Made by a program: the position numbers and the translations under genes. From Phlegmacium glaucopus (taxonomy: Eukaryota > Basidiomycota > Agaricomycetes > Agaricales > Cortinariaceae), in NCBI GenBank assembly GCA_015039465.1, contig MU130696.1, positions 682,001-746,000 of the forward strand: a stretch of DNA of 64,000 nt, in the 5' to 3' direction. Below, piece by piece: positions 47,560 through 59,308 of this stretch; position 1 is the stretch's first letter, and the number at the start of each line of letters is the position of its first letter. The notes below the pieces were generated by a model, which was not told the origin of the DNA, did no database searches, and was given only the letters and a program-made list of their open reading frames with translations.

Positions 47560-48124
47560 ATGTCCTCCACTGCTGGTAGCAGCAATGAGAGTCGAAGCCC
47601 TCAGATAACAAGTCTACCTTCCAAAGTACCACCACCGACAGGAAATCTCCTATATGATTCACTAGAGGCACGGATTTGTCACACTCACTCACTGAGGGAG
47701 CATCCGGAACTAACTATAATTTATGACCAGAGTGCTAAACACGTTACGGAATTGCCTTGTGCTCGCAATGCACTATTGGCTGGGATTGGCAGCGGTGCGG
47801 GTGTTGGAGTGATAAGAGGAATAACAGCAGGTGCGCAATACTGGATCACCTAGTCCTCCAATTAATATTAGTACCTGCCTTTGTAGGTCCCATGATGGCA
47901 GGGCATTGGGCCATGGCGACATTCACTCTCGTTTCACTTGGTTCTTGGTACGCTCCCATATGAATAATGTTCAGGATAGGCTAAAAATCTATTCGTAAAG
48001 GCATATCTGTCAGAAAAGGTTTGCAGACGAACGTAGACAAGTGACGCAAGTGATCGAAAATATACCTAAGCGGACACTAAAAGGGAGTAGCGATAATGTA
48101 CCTGCAAACACACCTCCCTCCTGA
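47560..48124 (+). CDS. COX20: Cytochrome c oxidase assembly protein COX20
   Basis: Three exons. After MSSTAGSSNES and a Pro/Ser-rich start comes PCARNALLAGIGSGAGVGVI, a first membrane hairpin helix, then (after an intron) GPMMAGHWAMATFTLVSLGSW, the second helix. A further intron at about 47949-47999 leads to HICQKRFADERRQVTQVIEN and a Lys/Thr tail. PCAR at the start of helix 1 and the RRQ..QVIE tail are typical of Cox20, an inner-mitochondrial-membrane chaperone for Cox2 maturation. The stop is only 59 bases from the convergent phosphatase gene. The ATG at 47560 is preferred over the in-frame upstream 47479 start. Confidence 0.85.
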
Positions 48125-48183
48125 ATCCGTTGTTAAGCTCACATATTTCTTAATGTAAAATCGCAAGACCACCATCATTACGA

Positions 48184-48819
48184 TCAACTCCATTCCATGG
48201 CCCATACTCCTTCATTCCAATTCTCCACGAGTTCTGGGTCGTTCTAACGAAGTAAACGTTCGACATGTGCCATGATTTTTCAGTGCAATAGGCGCTCACC
48301 CTGTACTTCGCTTGAAACTGAGCAAAACCATCGCGGAGTATGACTATATCCTGGCGCTTATCATTTCCTTGCAAAATATTCTGTCGTGTCTCGGCATAGA
48401 TCTAAAAAAAAAATACCAATGAAGCTAAGCATATGAATACCTCGGAACGTACCCTCGCAGCTTTGGGTCCACTTTGACAACCTTCAGCTATCTTAATTTC
48501 GTTTAGTGAATATGCGTATGCTCACCGGACTTGGGACAAAGCACAGTGAAAGATGACTATCGGAACTTCCTTCGTCTGTTTTACTAAACCGTCCACAGTC
48601 ATTAGAAAATCTCTTGATGGTTGATTTAGGCAGCCTTTGATGTTTCCACCGGCGTAATCATCGTCTCGAACGTCAACAACCAAGAAATCCTTCCTCGGCA
48701 CTCTCCCACTCTTTATGAGCACTGCAAGTTCCTTGTGTTACGTTCAGATCAAAATTGAAATTCGTGATTACAAAGAGGTACCATACATCTCCGTCCATGT
48801 ACCTCAGTTGTTGAGCCAT
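48184..48819 (-). CDS. Cdc25/Acr2-type rhodanese-fold phosphatase or arsenate reductase
   Basis: Five short exons, about 140 residues. MAQQLRYMDGD is followed by VLIKSGRVPRKDFLVVDVRD, DDYAGGNIKGCLNQPS, and the catalytic loop VIFHCALSQVRGPKAAR. HCALSQVR is a CX5R active site in the rhodanese/Cdc25 arrangement; relatives include yeast Acr2 (arsenate reductase) and fission yeast Ibp1. The C-terminal DIVILRDGFAQFQAKY helps close the fold. Cys and Arg are both present, so it should be catalytically competent. Whether it reduces arsenate or dephosphorylates a protein cannot be decided here; no arsenite exporter is adjacent. Confidence 0.85.
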
Positions 48820-49657
48820 CGTTGATCTGCGAACAGCAAACGCTACAGAATGCAAGCTTTGATAAGATCGTGGGATGACCGTGGCTGTAGCTATCTAAAA
48901 TCTGATAAACTTTGGATAAACTACAGAGAGTCCGAGTCACACTATGTCACGGAACTTTGCTCAGATTTGGTTTTTAAAACTTTCCCCCCCCCATTTGGCA
49001 GTGTTGGAGTTCGAAGAATCGCAGAGTCCACTTAGTCTCCCGTAGGCAACTCCGATGATGATGGTGATGTCATGATGACAGTCGATCTCTCAGCCCACAG
49101 GATCCAAACAAACACATGTACTATGTAGCACAATGACATGTGTTCTGGATGGAGAACGAGAATTTCAAAGCTTTTTCCAAGGAGGCTTGAAGGAGCACTG
49201 GTCTTACAGTATTTTGTATATCTAAAAGGAGTCCGATTCACCGAAGTTTGCCGGTCTTGGCAAACAGCCTTGAAATTCCTGTCTCGTTCTTCATCCACAA
49301 TACATATCATTTTTCTACATGGATAATCTTATTTAGGACTTTCTAAAGTAGCTACTAGAGCTGGTGAATATATTTTAATGAGAGAAGGAAGTTTAAAAAA
49401 CATGAATTATGGCAGAAGCCTTCCCAAATCCGAGCAAAGCTCAATTGGCAACCGTGTGCGATCTTGGCCGTCACGCTCACAAGACTCCTCAAGCTTGCCA
49501 GCATGAGCATTGAGGTCTATCAATCCCCTTGGACTTTTTGTGCTTCTAAGATATCAAGTTTTGAATATAAGTGAAATTTGGTACGTATACCTTGGATTAA
49601 TTTAATGGAGGGAGATCCCTCCGAAAAGCTGATCCATCATTATCCTCCGTATTCTGC
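48820..49657. other. Gene-poor spacer
   Basis: No gene assigned. A minus-strand frame at 49032-49310 (MICIVDEERDRNFK) and the overlapping plus-strand frame at 49138 have no recognisable motif. Includes a C run at 48984-48991. Confidence 0.45.
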
Positions 49658-50007
49658 TTACAGCTATTTGCGAAATGGTAGACGTTTTGAAAAATTTCTT
49701 ATGTGCGCCTTTGTTTGTATAAATACCCATATTTAGGCAGAATTGATGCGCATGATGAGCCGAAAGCAGTGGAGCGGCTGCGCTATTTACATCTAGTACA
49801 GGCTCCTTGTCACCAACAGGGTCAACAATCAATATATTGCGATGACATAGTGAATTTCACGCGAGGTGGGGGAAAGTGGAGCAATGAGGATTGAGGCCTT
49901 ATTGAGGCACGGTTTGTTTGCACTATACTATATCTGGTTGTTTACAGTAAACAAAGGCGCAGATAAGAAAATTTCCAAAACGTCTACCATTTCGCAAATA
50001 GCTGTAA
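49658..50007. repeat. Inverted repeat with 59-bp arms
   Basis: Left arm 49658-49716 is the reverse complement of right arm 49949-50007 with three mismatches by eye. The arms are separated by about 230 bases. Read outward, both arms encode the same peptide (KTSTISQIAV), on the minus strand at the left and the plus strand at the right. This could be a small foldback transposon or an inverted duplication of an exon fragment. Confidence 0.75.
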
Positions 50008-50350
50008 TCAACCACGGAGATGCTGGTTTGAATGATGTAAAAATATAAAACAATCTTGCAGGAAGGTTGATAGGAAGTGGAGATATTCGACTATTTTCCA
50101 AGGAGTGGTGGGAACTATATATATAGTCCCGCCACAGCGCAACGTTTTAAATTATGGAGGAGAGCTCTCATGATTCATCCCAAGGCCAATCCCAAGAGAT
50201 GGTTTAAATCCCTGCCATACGATATAAAATACATCCATTCAACCTACTACTACACGGCTTCGTCATTAAGTCCGCGTTGAGCGGAATGTTTTTGAGGGAA
50301 GCGCTTTTGGAAGTGGCTACTTCTATAATAAGAATAAGTTCATAAGTAGA

Positions 50351-51769
50351 TCATAGAGAAAAGATAACGAACGGTCGGTTGAGTATACTGTCTTCCCCGG
50401 TATACAAGAATGCATCGTATACGAACGCACCGAACAGCGCGCCGAGGATGGGACCCATGATGGGACACCATATCCAGTAATGGCTACGTATGAGATTGTT
50501 TTAATATGAGAGTTTGAGACATTCATAGGTGGGTCGACCAACTTTCTGTATGTGAAAACTTCCTTTCCATATCCTACCATGGCGGTGAGCATTCGTGGTC
50601 CGAGATCGCGCGCTGGGTTGATAGCATATCCTATAGGTAAATTTAATTACCGGACCTGAACTATCGTCGCAAAAAATGATGCACCTGTCTGCATTCCCAA
50701 TGTAGCCCCAATACCGAAGACAAGGAAGAAAAGGACGAGTGGCGCAAGGCCTGCGGGCGGTGGTCCGTTCTTCTTGTCCGATATGGCAAGTACTACGATG
50801 ACTAGGACGACGGTACCAAGAAATTCGTCAAAAAATGCGGAGACATTCGTCATATAATCCAACTAAAGTAACGATTAGGTAGTAATGTAAGTATCATACG
50901 AACCACCAACAGAAAGTCACTGACCGCGTAGGTCGAAAATAGACCAGCTGTAGCAAGTGTACGCACCTCTCTACCCCCCTCTACGATGTCGATTGCATGG
51001 ATATAATTAGCATAGACTACGCCAGCTCCAACTATACCGCCTAATATTTGGGAAAAAATGTATATCTTTCGTGGCTGGGTTATTTTACGTCATGGGACCG
51101 AACAGAAGGCAGACAGACTTACGGGTACTTTTTTCCAAGGAAACCCTCTGAAAATAGCTAATGTCAGAGTAATCTGAAAGAACCATCAATGGATTTAAAT
51201 ACGCATAAGAAAGGAATACTTACAGCAGGATTAATGTGACCGCCAGAAATGCCACCAGATACCCATACCCCTAAAGCTGTACCAACTGCCCATCCTAAGT
51301 TGATCGACAAGTAATCCTTTGTACGATAAGGTATTTTAATGTTTTTATATTCAATTCTTAAGAAATGGATATGCGTACTCCTCTCGGGGATGACGCGACG
51401 TTCGGGTTCCCTGACAGAACAACTTGACAGTCGACGCCAGTTCCAAATATGATCAAGATGACGACTCCCAAGAATTCAGCAAATGGCTCCCGAATGAACG
51501 CTCTATGCAGTCCTCAATTTCGTTCAATCTCAGAATTTGATCAAGAAGTACCGATATCGCGACCACCGATTAGGATAGTAAACAGTTTGGCTCTCAGACT
51601 TCAACTCTGGATACACTTCTTCGTGCATGGAAATTGATTCTTTGGCTTTGGAGTGGTGGATGGACTCCCTATTGCTGATATCGGTGCCCGACATAGCAGA
51701 TTCCAGAGCGTCAGTCAACTTGGATGAAAAAGTTCGTTTTATCGAACAGGTGTGAATGTCCGGTGACAC
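50351..51769 (-). CDS. Aquaglyceroporin (MIP family)
   Basis: About eight exons, roughly 330 residues. A long cytoplasmic N-terminus ([12 protein letters not shown]) leads to [39 protein letters not shown], then the first NPA box in [34 protein letters not shown] and [20 protein letters not shown] follow, and the second NPA box is [12 protein letters not shown]. The aspartate after the second box (NPARD) is the aquaglyceroporin signature, so glycerol as well as water is the likely cargo. It ends [14 protein letters not shown]. The initial exon border at about 51560 uses a GTACTT donor. Confidence 0.9.
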
Positions 51770-52761
51770 GGAAGAAAGAGTGCAAGATTCGCTATCATTG
51801 TGGAGAGTAGACTCTTATACCAGCCCAGAATCAGGCGTGATCCTAAAAATAGCAAGGAGGGGAGTTTCTTCGGCTAAGTACCATATGGACGCAGAGCTTC
51901 GTAAAGCAAAAATCGGCATATGATTTGAGGAATGTACACGGGATTGAAGGAGTTGATGTTGTCCCACATTCGCGCGTGATCAAAATTTATAGGAGGACAT
52001 TGTGGGTAAAGGACAACAGCGTCAGAATGGTTCAACATGGGGCTACGTGGGGCCCGGGGCAAAAAAATCGGAGGTGAGAATGAGCGACGCGAATTTTAAC
52101 GCGTAGCCCTTTCATTTTCCAGTTTGAGCAAGGCAATTTGCGAGCCACCGCCGAAGCAGAGGTTTCCGGTGAGTAACTGCTGTGCTGTGCATACTTTAGG
52201 CGATGTCGTTCTTCGTAGCCCTTGATGGTGAGAACAACAAAATGAAATATGCGAACCGCCGGAGATTATCTGCAAGTCAGGTGCTCGTATGTACAGAGCC
52301 CGATATAGCAACTTCGGAAGATGAACTGTACCATAGGGGAATCTATCTTCGAAGGAGCAATTAAATTGACCTTACCTCATCGTACAGTTCCACAAGAATA
52401 AAATCTGCAGATGCCTTCCGAGTAACGTCGCAAACTATGATATAAACACAACCAGTAAGATCAGCCGCGGGGTGGAAATATAACTGGATAGAAGGTCGGC
52501 CACGTTGAAGCATGTCTGACAACGGAACGAGCCTCTCGCAGCGGAGGGCAACGAAAAGTTACAAGCCGCAGAGGTCATGAAGTTTCAAAAGTATCGATGT
52601 GTCGAGATGCAATTGAGATTAAACAGTGTAGTTTGCAAGTGAATGTAACAGGGTCACTGGCACTGCCATCTTCAACAGAAAAGCACTCTCGAAGTAAAGA
52701 CGTACCAAAAAAAAATGCAGTGAGCTTGGCATAACATCGAAAACCAGAATGAATGATACAT
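51770..52761 (-). other. Spacer with an unidentified minus-strand coding fragment
   Basis: Mostly gene-free, but 52370-52555 (minus) holds an open stretch FVALRCERLVPLSDMLQRG, then LYFHPAADLTGCVYIIVCDV, ending FILVELYDE at a GTAAGG splice donor (about 52372). A stop lies just upstream, and no family was recognised. Downstream frames (52096-52311, 51874-52062) are probably shadows or decayed exons. Confidence 0.35.
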
Positions 52762-55639
52762 TCAGCGCGATATACGGAGTTCCTTTAAATGAGATGGAGT
52801 GAGCTCTTCCGGCAACATTGTAGCAACCTAAGAGAAAAAAAGAACACCATTTAGTATGATTATGTATTGGTAATTAAGAGCTTACTATTCGCGATATTTC
52901 CTGTCCACCCACTTCCCATCCACTTTCAGCAACGCCTAAGATACATTCTTCAACCAATCTACCTATCAACAGGCCCAATCCAAAACGCTCGCCAGTATAC
53001 TTCCTCCACTGCAGGACATTCCTTAACAGTTTCACCCGACGGGATAGGAATCGCCTTCGTCCAGGTATAGCTTCGGGATTAAAAGCAGGAACGGATTGCT
53101 GAGCAGTTTTATATTTGGCAAGTAGTGTTTCTGTTTCCACAACAGCGGCTTGGAAAGAAAGCATGACTGATTTGAGCAGTGACTAGATGTATTTTGTTAG
53201 ATAGGGTTGAATTGAAAAGAGAAACCGAATCGAACCTGGAATTTTATATTCCCTGGGTCAAGACTTGCCTCGATTTCTTCGGCCAGGTCGATCGTTCTTA
53301 GGATATGTTTTTGGGAATAAACATCCAGTGCGCCGCCTTCTATCATTTTACAGATCATGGGAATCACAGCTGTTGAAACCATGGATGCCACTAAATCTCC
53401 GTCGGGTCCTAGCTCTCTGTCTTCAACTGCGGTACCCTCTCCAGGTCGACAATATTCATAAAGGCCTTTATACCATTTAAAGTCATGTAGATTGCGTTGA
53501 TCCTGATATACTGCGTGGTGAGTTTCTTTGTTTTGGTAAACAAACGGAGACGAGCACAGACCTCAATACAATTCCATCCCACACTTTCCAGCCGGACCCA
53601 AAACTCCCAAACACTAACCACGCCCAATCCACCCCAAGCACCGACATAGCTATCAGAATACCGTTCTCTCCAAATGCTCCATCTGCCTTTTCCTGGATCA
53701 CGAAATTCCTCTGCCTTAACATCAGCAAGGACTTCCCTTTTCCGCGACGCAAGTGACTGAAGAGCGGACGAATAAGCCGAGGCATCATGAGGCGCAAGAG
53801 AAGAATCCGTTGAATATCCTTCTTCTGCTTCTACTTTTTTCGTTCGCTTCGATGAACGCAGTTGCCGTCGAGCCACCCGGGACACGCGTCGTTGGCGTTG
53901 CTCGTCGGCGGGGTTAAGTTTAGGAATTGTCCTTCCGAGTTCGTCTGTCTGTTCTATCTCGGTTTCGGTCTCTAGCGAGGCAGGGAGAGGCCCAAAGAAT
54001 GCAGCAAGGTCATCGTCGTCGTCGTCTCGTCGCCGCTTTGAAATCATGTCGGACCGTTCTTTGAGCAAGGAGATATGCTCTTCCTCCAAGCTCTCGAGTA
54101 AGGGATACTGCAAATAAAATTAGAAGCTTATCAAAGTCTCAAGGTGGATCAATACTTACCTTTTCATCTAGGAATCCTGCAACCCCTTCTACCCATTCAC
54201 TGAAGCTCTGGAACCATGCCCTCTTGGCTTCTGCCTTCTCAACCATTTCTCTCAGCTCCTTCTCTCTATTACCAATTTCAATACGTTCCTGTCCTAGCGT
54301 GGTAAGGGCGGCCGAGTTCCTGGTATGTGAGGTCGTTAAGTGAGTAAGTTGTTCTGACAGACGAGCAATAGCCGATGATAGAATAGGAACAGGAGTAACA
54401 GGTGGAACTGTATGGAGTTATTGAGATCAATTTAGTGTGTCATGGGAACAAAGAGGAGAGAAACATTACTGGGGGCAGGTTTATAGACTTCTTTAACTTT
54501 GGCTGAGGGTTCAGGCGTCTTGTGGCCACCTCTCCGCAACTGCTCTTGCTCCCATTCAATGGTTTCTTCGTCCTCTTCTTCACTGTATAAGATGTGTGAG
54601 AATATATATATTAAAATGTTTACAACCCACGCGTCAGCAATCAATTCCTTCATTGTGTCTCGTCGGCGACTAGCTTCTAGTTTCCGGGATTTTTTCCCTA
54701 ACGCTATTCGCTCCTGGGCACTAGTATACTCAGCGAACTCTGTAAAACGTGGTTTTGAGTGGATGAAAAGGTAAAAACAGAGAGTGGCCTACCATCATCT
54801 CCCTCTCCTAGCTCATCCTCCTCCCGCACCAGACGACTTTCAGGGTGGGGACCTTGCGGCTCATCAGCTCGTTTCGTGACGGAGAGGGAGATGAAGTCTT
54901 CTTCCCCACTGGCTTGGGTTTTTCTTAAGCGTTCCCGTTTCTCCTTGGCAACCTTGATGGAGGATTCAGAGAGAATAAAAGCGGTAGATTCCTCTAATAA
55001 ACTTCAGTTCGATGCACATTAAGTTGAACTCGAAAGGACAGACCGATCTCTCCATCCACGCTCTGCATGGATATATCTCCAATGTCTACCGACATATCAG
55101 CATCGTATGGATCTGAGTTCGGTGGTAATGGCGGTCGCGCTGTAGGAGTGCTGGCTTTCAGTTCTTTCAGATATGCCGCATCATATATTGGTCGGGATAT
55201 GGTGGCTTGATCTAGAGTGGGAGGTATGCTCCTGTTTCACAGTGCGTCAAGTAAAGATGCGGATGCCACGAAAAATCAACTCACGCAGGATGCGTTCCCA
55301 ATGCCAGCTTGCGACTCAGGTTTGATTTCTTAACCTTAAAAACCTCTCCATCCCCTTCCTACACACACACCCAAAAGAAAAAGTCTCTTAGTATCCTTCT
55401 TTTCTGAGAATTGAAACTCAAACCTCCTCTTCCTCTCCACCAAAGCTCAGGCGAGACTTTGGCTTCGTTCGTTTGACTTTGTTCTTCAATTTTGTCGCCA
55501 GAGTGCTGGGTGAGTCTTCTGCAGTTGCAGACGCGTTGGCATCCGTGTCATTTTCCGGCGAAGTTTGCCTTGCTCTAACGGTAGGCTTTGTCTTGTTCCG
55601 CTTGAAGATGAGCGGTTGTGTGGACTCTGCGGATGACAT
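52762..55639 (-). CDS. PAXBP1/GCFC-family splicing factor
   Basis: Large minus-strand gene with about ten exons, roughly 800 residues. N-terminal part: MSSAESTQPLIFKRNKTKPT, KSRLSFGGEEEE, then FKVKKSNLSRKLALG, a layout typical of GC-rich-sequence-factor-like proteins. DDEFAEYTSAQERIALGKKS and EEDEETIEWEQEQLRRGGHK follow, matching the conserved W-E-x-EQ-x-R block. A coiled coil (SEQLTHLTTSHTRN), DDDDDLAAFFGPLP, and the GCFC domain (RWSIWRERYSDSYVGAWGG, ILRTIDLAEEIEASLDPG) complete it. Relatives (human PAXBP1/GCFC2, plant ILP1, yeast Ntr2) act in spliceosome disassembly or transcription. The last exon ends LKELRISR. Divergent from the Rad60-like gene. Confidence 0.85.
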
Positions 55640-55881
55640 ATACGATATTCTGAGCATAGTGATATTAACACTTCTGTAACCCTTTACAATAAATAACATA
55701 CCTGAACACTATAGACCACCTTCCTCGAAGTTAGCGCTCGACAAAAACCAAAATTGACTGAAGTACAATTGAAAGAGTCATTTTTGCAAATCCCGTGACA
55801 AACGCGTGACTCGCGATTGACCTTCCAAAAAAGACAAATTTCCCACGGATAATTTCCTGGTTAAAGCCACTTTAGTTACAA
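55640..55881. promoter_or_regulatory. Divergent promoter between PAXBP1-like and Rad60-like genes
   Basis: 242 bases between two start codons on opposite strands. It contains the pair CAAACGCGTGACTCGCG (about 55800), a possible shared element. No TATA box is evident. Confidence 0.45.
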
Positions 55882-57624
55882 ATGGCGGACTCCTCCAACT
55901 CTAACCAACCTCGTCCTCGGCCTCGTCCCAAACCCGTCGTGAAAAAAGCCGACAATGCTATTCCGACCTCTACACCGGGTGCGTCTTCCTCGTCTGGGGG
56001 ACTTGCATCGAGCCCGCCAAAACGACGCGTGACTGCGGTGGAAGACACGGACGAGATGTTTATGCGGAATAGGAATCGTACATCTAAGACGTGGAAAAAG
56101 CTGGCCGAGATGAACAAGGGTGAGGTCGATGTAAGACTATTGCATTTATCAGGCGCTAAAATGTAGAGATTTCCAGAAGTACCCAAAGCTGCGAGAACAG
56201 ACAGCGATAGCGACAGTGAGATGTCGCCGAGAGGCAAGAATAAGAGAAAAAAGCACGACTCGAATACACCTCTATGGCAGGCAGATAGAGTACTCGCACG
56301 GTAAGCTGTGGTGGCCCATACTGTATCGAACGGACCCATCAATCTCCTCGTGATTGTAGAATGCTCTCGGAAGTCGTATCAGACGGGTCCGATTCAGATC
56401 TGGAGCTCATTGACATTTCAATGACTCCCAACCGTACACAGAACGGTAAGCGAAAACGTCAACAACGCAGTCGTTCCCGTTCCATCACGCCTCCGCCTGC
56501 ACTGCCTTTACATCAAATCCAAAATGCAAAGAACATCGTTCGGTAAGTTACTCTTATTTTGTTTTCCAAAGCCACCGTATTCATTGGAAACAACAGTCAA
56601 GCATTAGCACCAGTTCGCCGCGCCGCTTCTCCCACCAACGTTGACTTCGACGAGTCAGCAGACGCAATAACCCTTCAACCTGAACTCAAAGCTATCGCCA
56701 GAGAGATCGCAGCGAATTCTAAACATACCCATCATATGAGCGATAAGGCAGTTCCGGCACCAGGAACGGACTATGTAACTATGACAGTCAAATGGCAGTC
56801 TCATCCTATGGACCGGCATGGAAAGGCTGAGGAATGGCAATATAGGATTGACAGGGTGAGTTTACAAGTCCAGTAGCTGGATACTGCTTTATAGTGCTCA
56901 TCATGTACTCCCATTCATTTCTTTTATCGACAGAGTGATAGTTTCCGCGAGCTCTTTGAGGCCACTGCAGACGACGCTAACATCATGGCTGAAGGTCTTG
57001 TCATGACCTACCGCGACAAACGATTCTTCCCTTCTGTAACTCCCCATACCCTTAAGATCTGGACTGAGACCGCTGAACTTGGTATATATTTTTAAACTTA
57101 ACACCCAATGAGAACCCTGAATTCATTCTTAACGTTTAGTGGCATGTACAAAGGCAACTTACGACTATATCCGAGCACACCCTCAAAATACCTCCTTTGA
57201 AAGTTCCAACACAGGAAAAGGACCTATAGGCATCGATTTCAATGACGAAGCAGGTGCTTCTGGCAGTGCTTCATTTCCACCAGAAAGCCAACCATCTGAG
57301 GCCGAATCAGAATCGGATGAAGATAAATTCAAACTCATCCTACGGTCTGCACTGACTGCCAATAAAGAAATTAGCCTCGTTGTTCGCCCAGCGACGAAAT
57401 GTGGTGCGATTGTGAAAGCTTTCTTGCAGAAGGCAGGGTTGGCAGGGCAATACCCTGAGGTTTTCGCTGATGCCCCAGCGAACAAAGGTGGCAGGAAGAG
57501 TAAGGCGGCTGAGGCTAGCAAAGACCCTAGGTTATGTCTAGATGGCGACAAGCTCGACAACGCCAGTGAGATCGGTGATGCTGATTTGGAGGACGGGGAT
57601 ATGATTGAGGTTGTTGGATTATGA
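55882..57624 (+). CDS. Rad60/Esc2/NIP45-type SUMO-like-domain protein
   Basis: About six exons. The N-terminal half is polar and low-complexity with acidic SUMO-interaction-like patches (VVSDGSDSDLELIDISM). The first SUMO-like domain contains DYVTMTVKWQSHPMDRHG and SDSFRELFEATADDANIM, MAEGLVMTYRDKRFFPSVTP. The second SUMO-like domain ends the protein: KFKLILRSALTANKEISLVV, GAIVKAFLQKAGL, DPRLCLDGDKLDNASEI, LEDGDMIEVVGL. This two-domain arrangement defines Rad60/Esc2/NIP45, which assist Smc5/6 and SUMO pathways in DNA repair and recombination. The second domain lacks a GG terminus, as expected for SUMO mimics that are not conjugated. Confidence 0.85.
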
Positions 57625-57802
57625 TTACGTATTGCTTCCAATTTTCTTTTGCTCTCTCGCTTTCGTATGCCTGCTTGGTTTATTGTATTCCCCTACTTAT
57701 TCAAAGTCTGCCTACGCCACCCGTATAATAATAAGATGATTAAATTACAAAGAACTCAGCTAGTCAAACATAGAAGTGAACAGGGTATTGCACGAAGAGA
57801 TA

Positions 57803-59028
57803 TTATTGCCAGCCATCACTTGAGTTCCGCACAAGAATCCTCGCATTATTTACGAAAGCACGAATAAGTTCATCAAAAGCATATCGTTCGTGTTCAGGAT
57901 AGTTGGTGTCATTCCGTTTCATCGCGGTAGATTGTAGGAGTTCTGATCTTGTAATTTCGAGCTCAAGCTCATGCAGAACTTGTGACTGGATAAGGGATAA
58001 CTAAGCACCAAGGTATAGATGAAAATAGAAAGAACGCACTGGTGCATTCGGTGATGTCGATGATGTGACTTGGGTCAAGTCGATACTGAATTCTTCATGG
58101 GAATAGCTAACCCGATCTTTTCGTCTTGTAAGGGTGGGAGATCCAACAGGGTGTTGCACTAATAGAATGTAGATGTGTATTTCAAATTCAACAACGCCCA
58201 ATTTAAAACTTTTTTTCCAAAATAAAAAATAAAAAATATAACGCACTCGGAACTTCTAGATTAACACTGACTCTCCAATCGGCAGCGCGTTTTGGACTGT
58301 AGATGTTCAGATTGCCTAGCCGCAGTTTACGCATACATTCCAATACAGTATTAGTTTTTTCGTCCCGCGTTACTCGTATTTTGTCCCTATCGTTACCCTC
58401 CGGTGAATAGAAAGTGTCGATCAAGTAACGATGGTTGTAGTCCAAGGGACTTCCCATATGTGAGGACTGTGAAGATTCTGTTTTTAAACGATTGAGCATG
58501 GTGTTGTAGTGTTTGTGTTGGTTCTACATGAACAGTGAACATCAGAAATCAAGGATTTCTGTGAGGGTTGTGAAAACGTACAATTGACATATTGGACTCG
58601 AACCGCACGTCGGTAGAATCGGGGGCCAGTACTTTTCACACAAGAAGAAAAAAAAAAGGGATGACCAGTCAATCAGAGCTGTAGTATGTGGCTCGAATAG
58701 GAAAACGACATATACTTGTTTCCACCAGAACAGGTAATGCTAATCTCTGGCCAGACATACGATCACGCAGGATGCCAATTTTAGCTTCCACTTCGACTTT
58801 GCCATTCGGGTGGTCTGGATGTGTCATTATCATGTGGTGAACAAAGTCTGCTATCTCTTTGATGAATTCGTCTAAAGGTTCGATACCGAGGATGGAGAGA
58901 GAAAGTGGGGGTAAGCTGGGACTGTCATCTGATAAAGTGTGCCCATTTGTGTCCGAATGGGTGGGAGAGGGAGCACGTCGTGGCCTTTTCAGAGGAGGTG
59001 GTGAGGTCGAGCGTGGTTGTGTTGGCAT
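57803..59028 (-). CDS. CET1: mRNA-capping enzyme beta subunit (RNA 5'-triphosphatase, Cet1-like)
   Basis: About six exons, roughly 300 residues. After a basic/Pro-rich N-terminus (MPTQPRSTSPPPLKRPRRAP), VEVEAKIGILRDR provides the first metal-binding Glu motif of the tunnel-fold (CYTH/TTM) triphosphatases. DKIRVTRDEKTNT and RRKDRVSYSHEEFSIDLTQV are tunnel-lining basic and acidic strands, and HELELEI is the second Glu motif. The order matches yeast Cet1, which removes the gamma phosphate of nascent pre-mRNA in the nucleus. The start at 59028 is preferred over ATGs further upstream in other frames. The last exon codes for FDELIRAFVNNARILV before the stop. Confidence 0.85.
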
Positions 59029-59308
59029 TATTACTGTGGTCGAGGAAGTAGTAATTGGGAGTAGTGTAGTACTTATGTAAGCCGACCTGAATCCGACTTG
59101 TACTATAGTACATACACAATTGGACGAGAAGCCCAACCAATACTTTCATTTTCTTCTTAACAAAATCCCACCGTTCTTACTCCATAAAAATAACGGACAA
59201 GAAAATGGAGGATGGCATTTAACTGTAAAGAGTCTTTTTTTCATCTAAGTGAGGGATGGAGTAATATCATCGACGCATAAAAACTTTCAACCTCCACGTC
59301 CAGCCTAT

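Noticed and set aside
49032..49310. 92-codon minus-strand ORF MICIVDEERDRNFK
   Set aside because: Overlaps an equally good plus-strand ORF; neither has a motif or conserved splice context.
53483..53797. 104-codon minus-strand ORF inside the PAXBP1-like gene
   Set aside because: Alternative frame of the true coding exon, which carries the family motifs.
55872..56342. 156-codon minus-strand ORF opposite the Rad60-like gene
   Set aside because: Shadow of the Ser/Pro-rich N-terminal exon of that gene.
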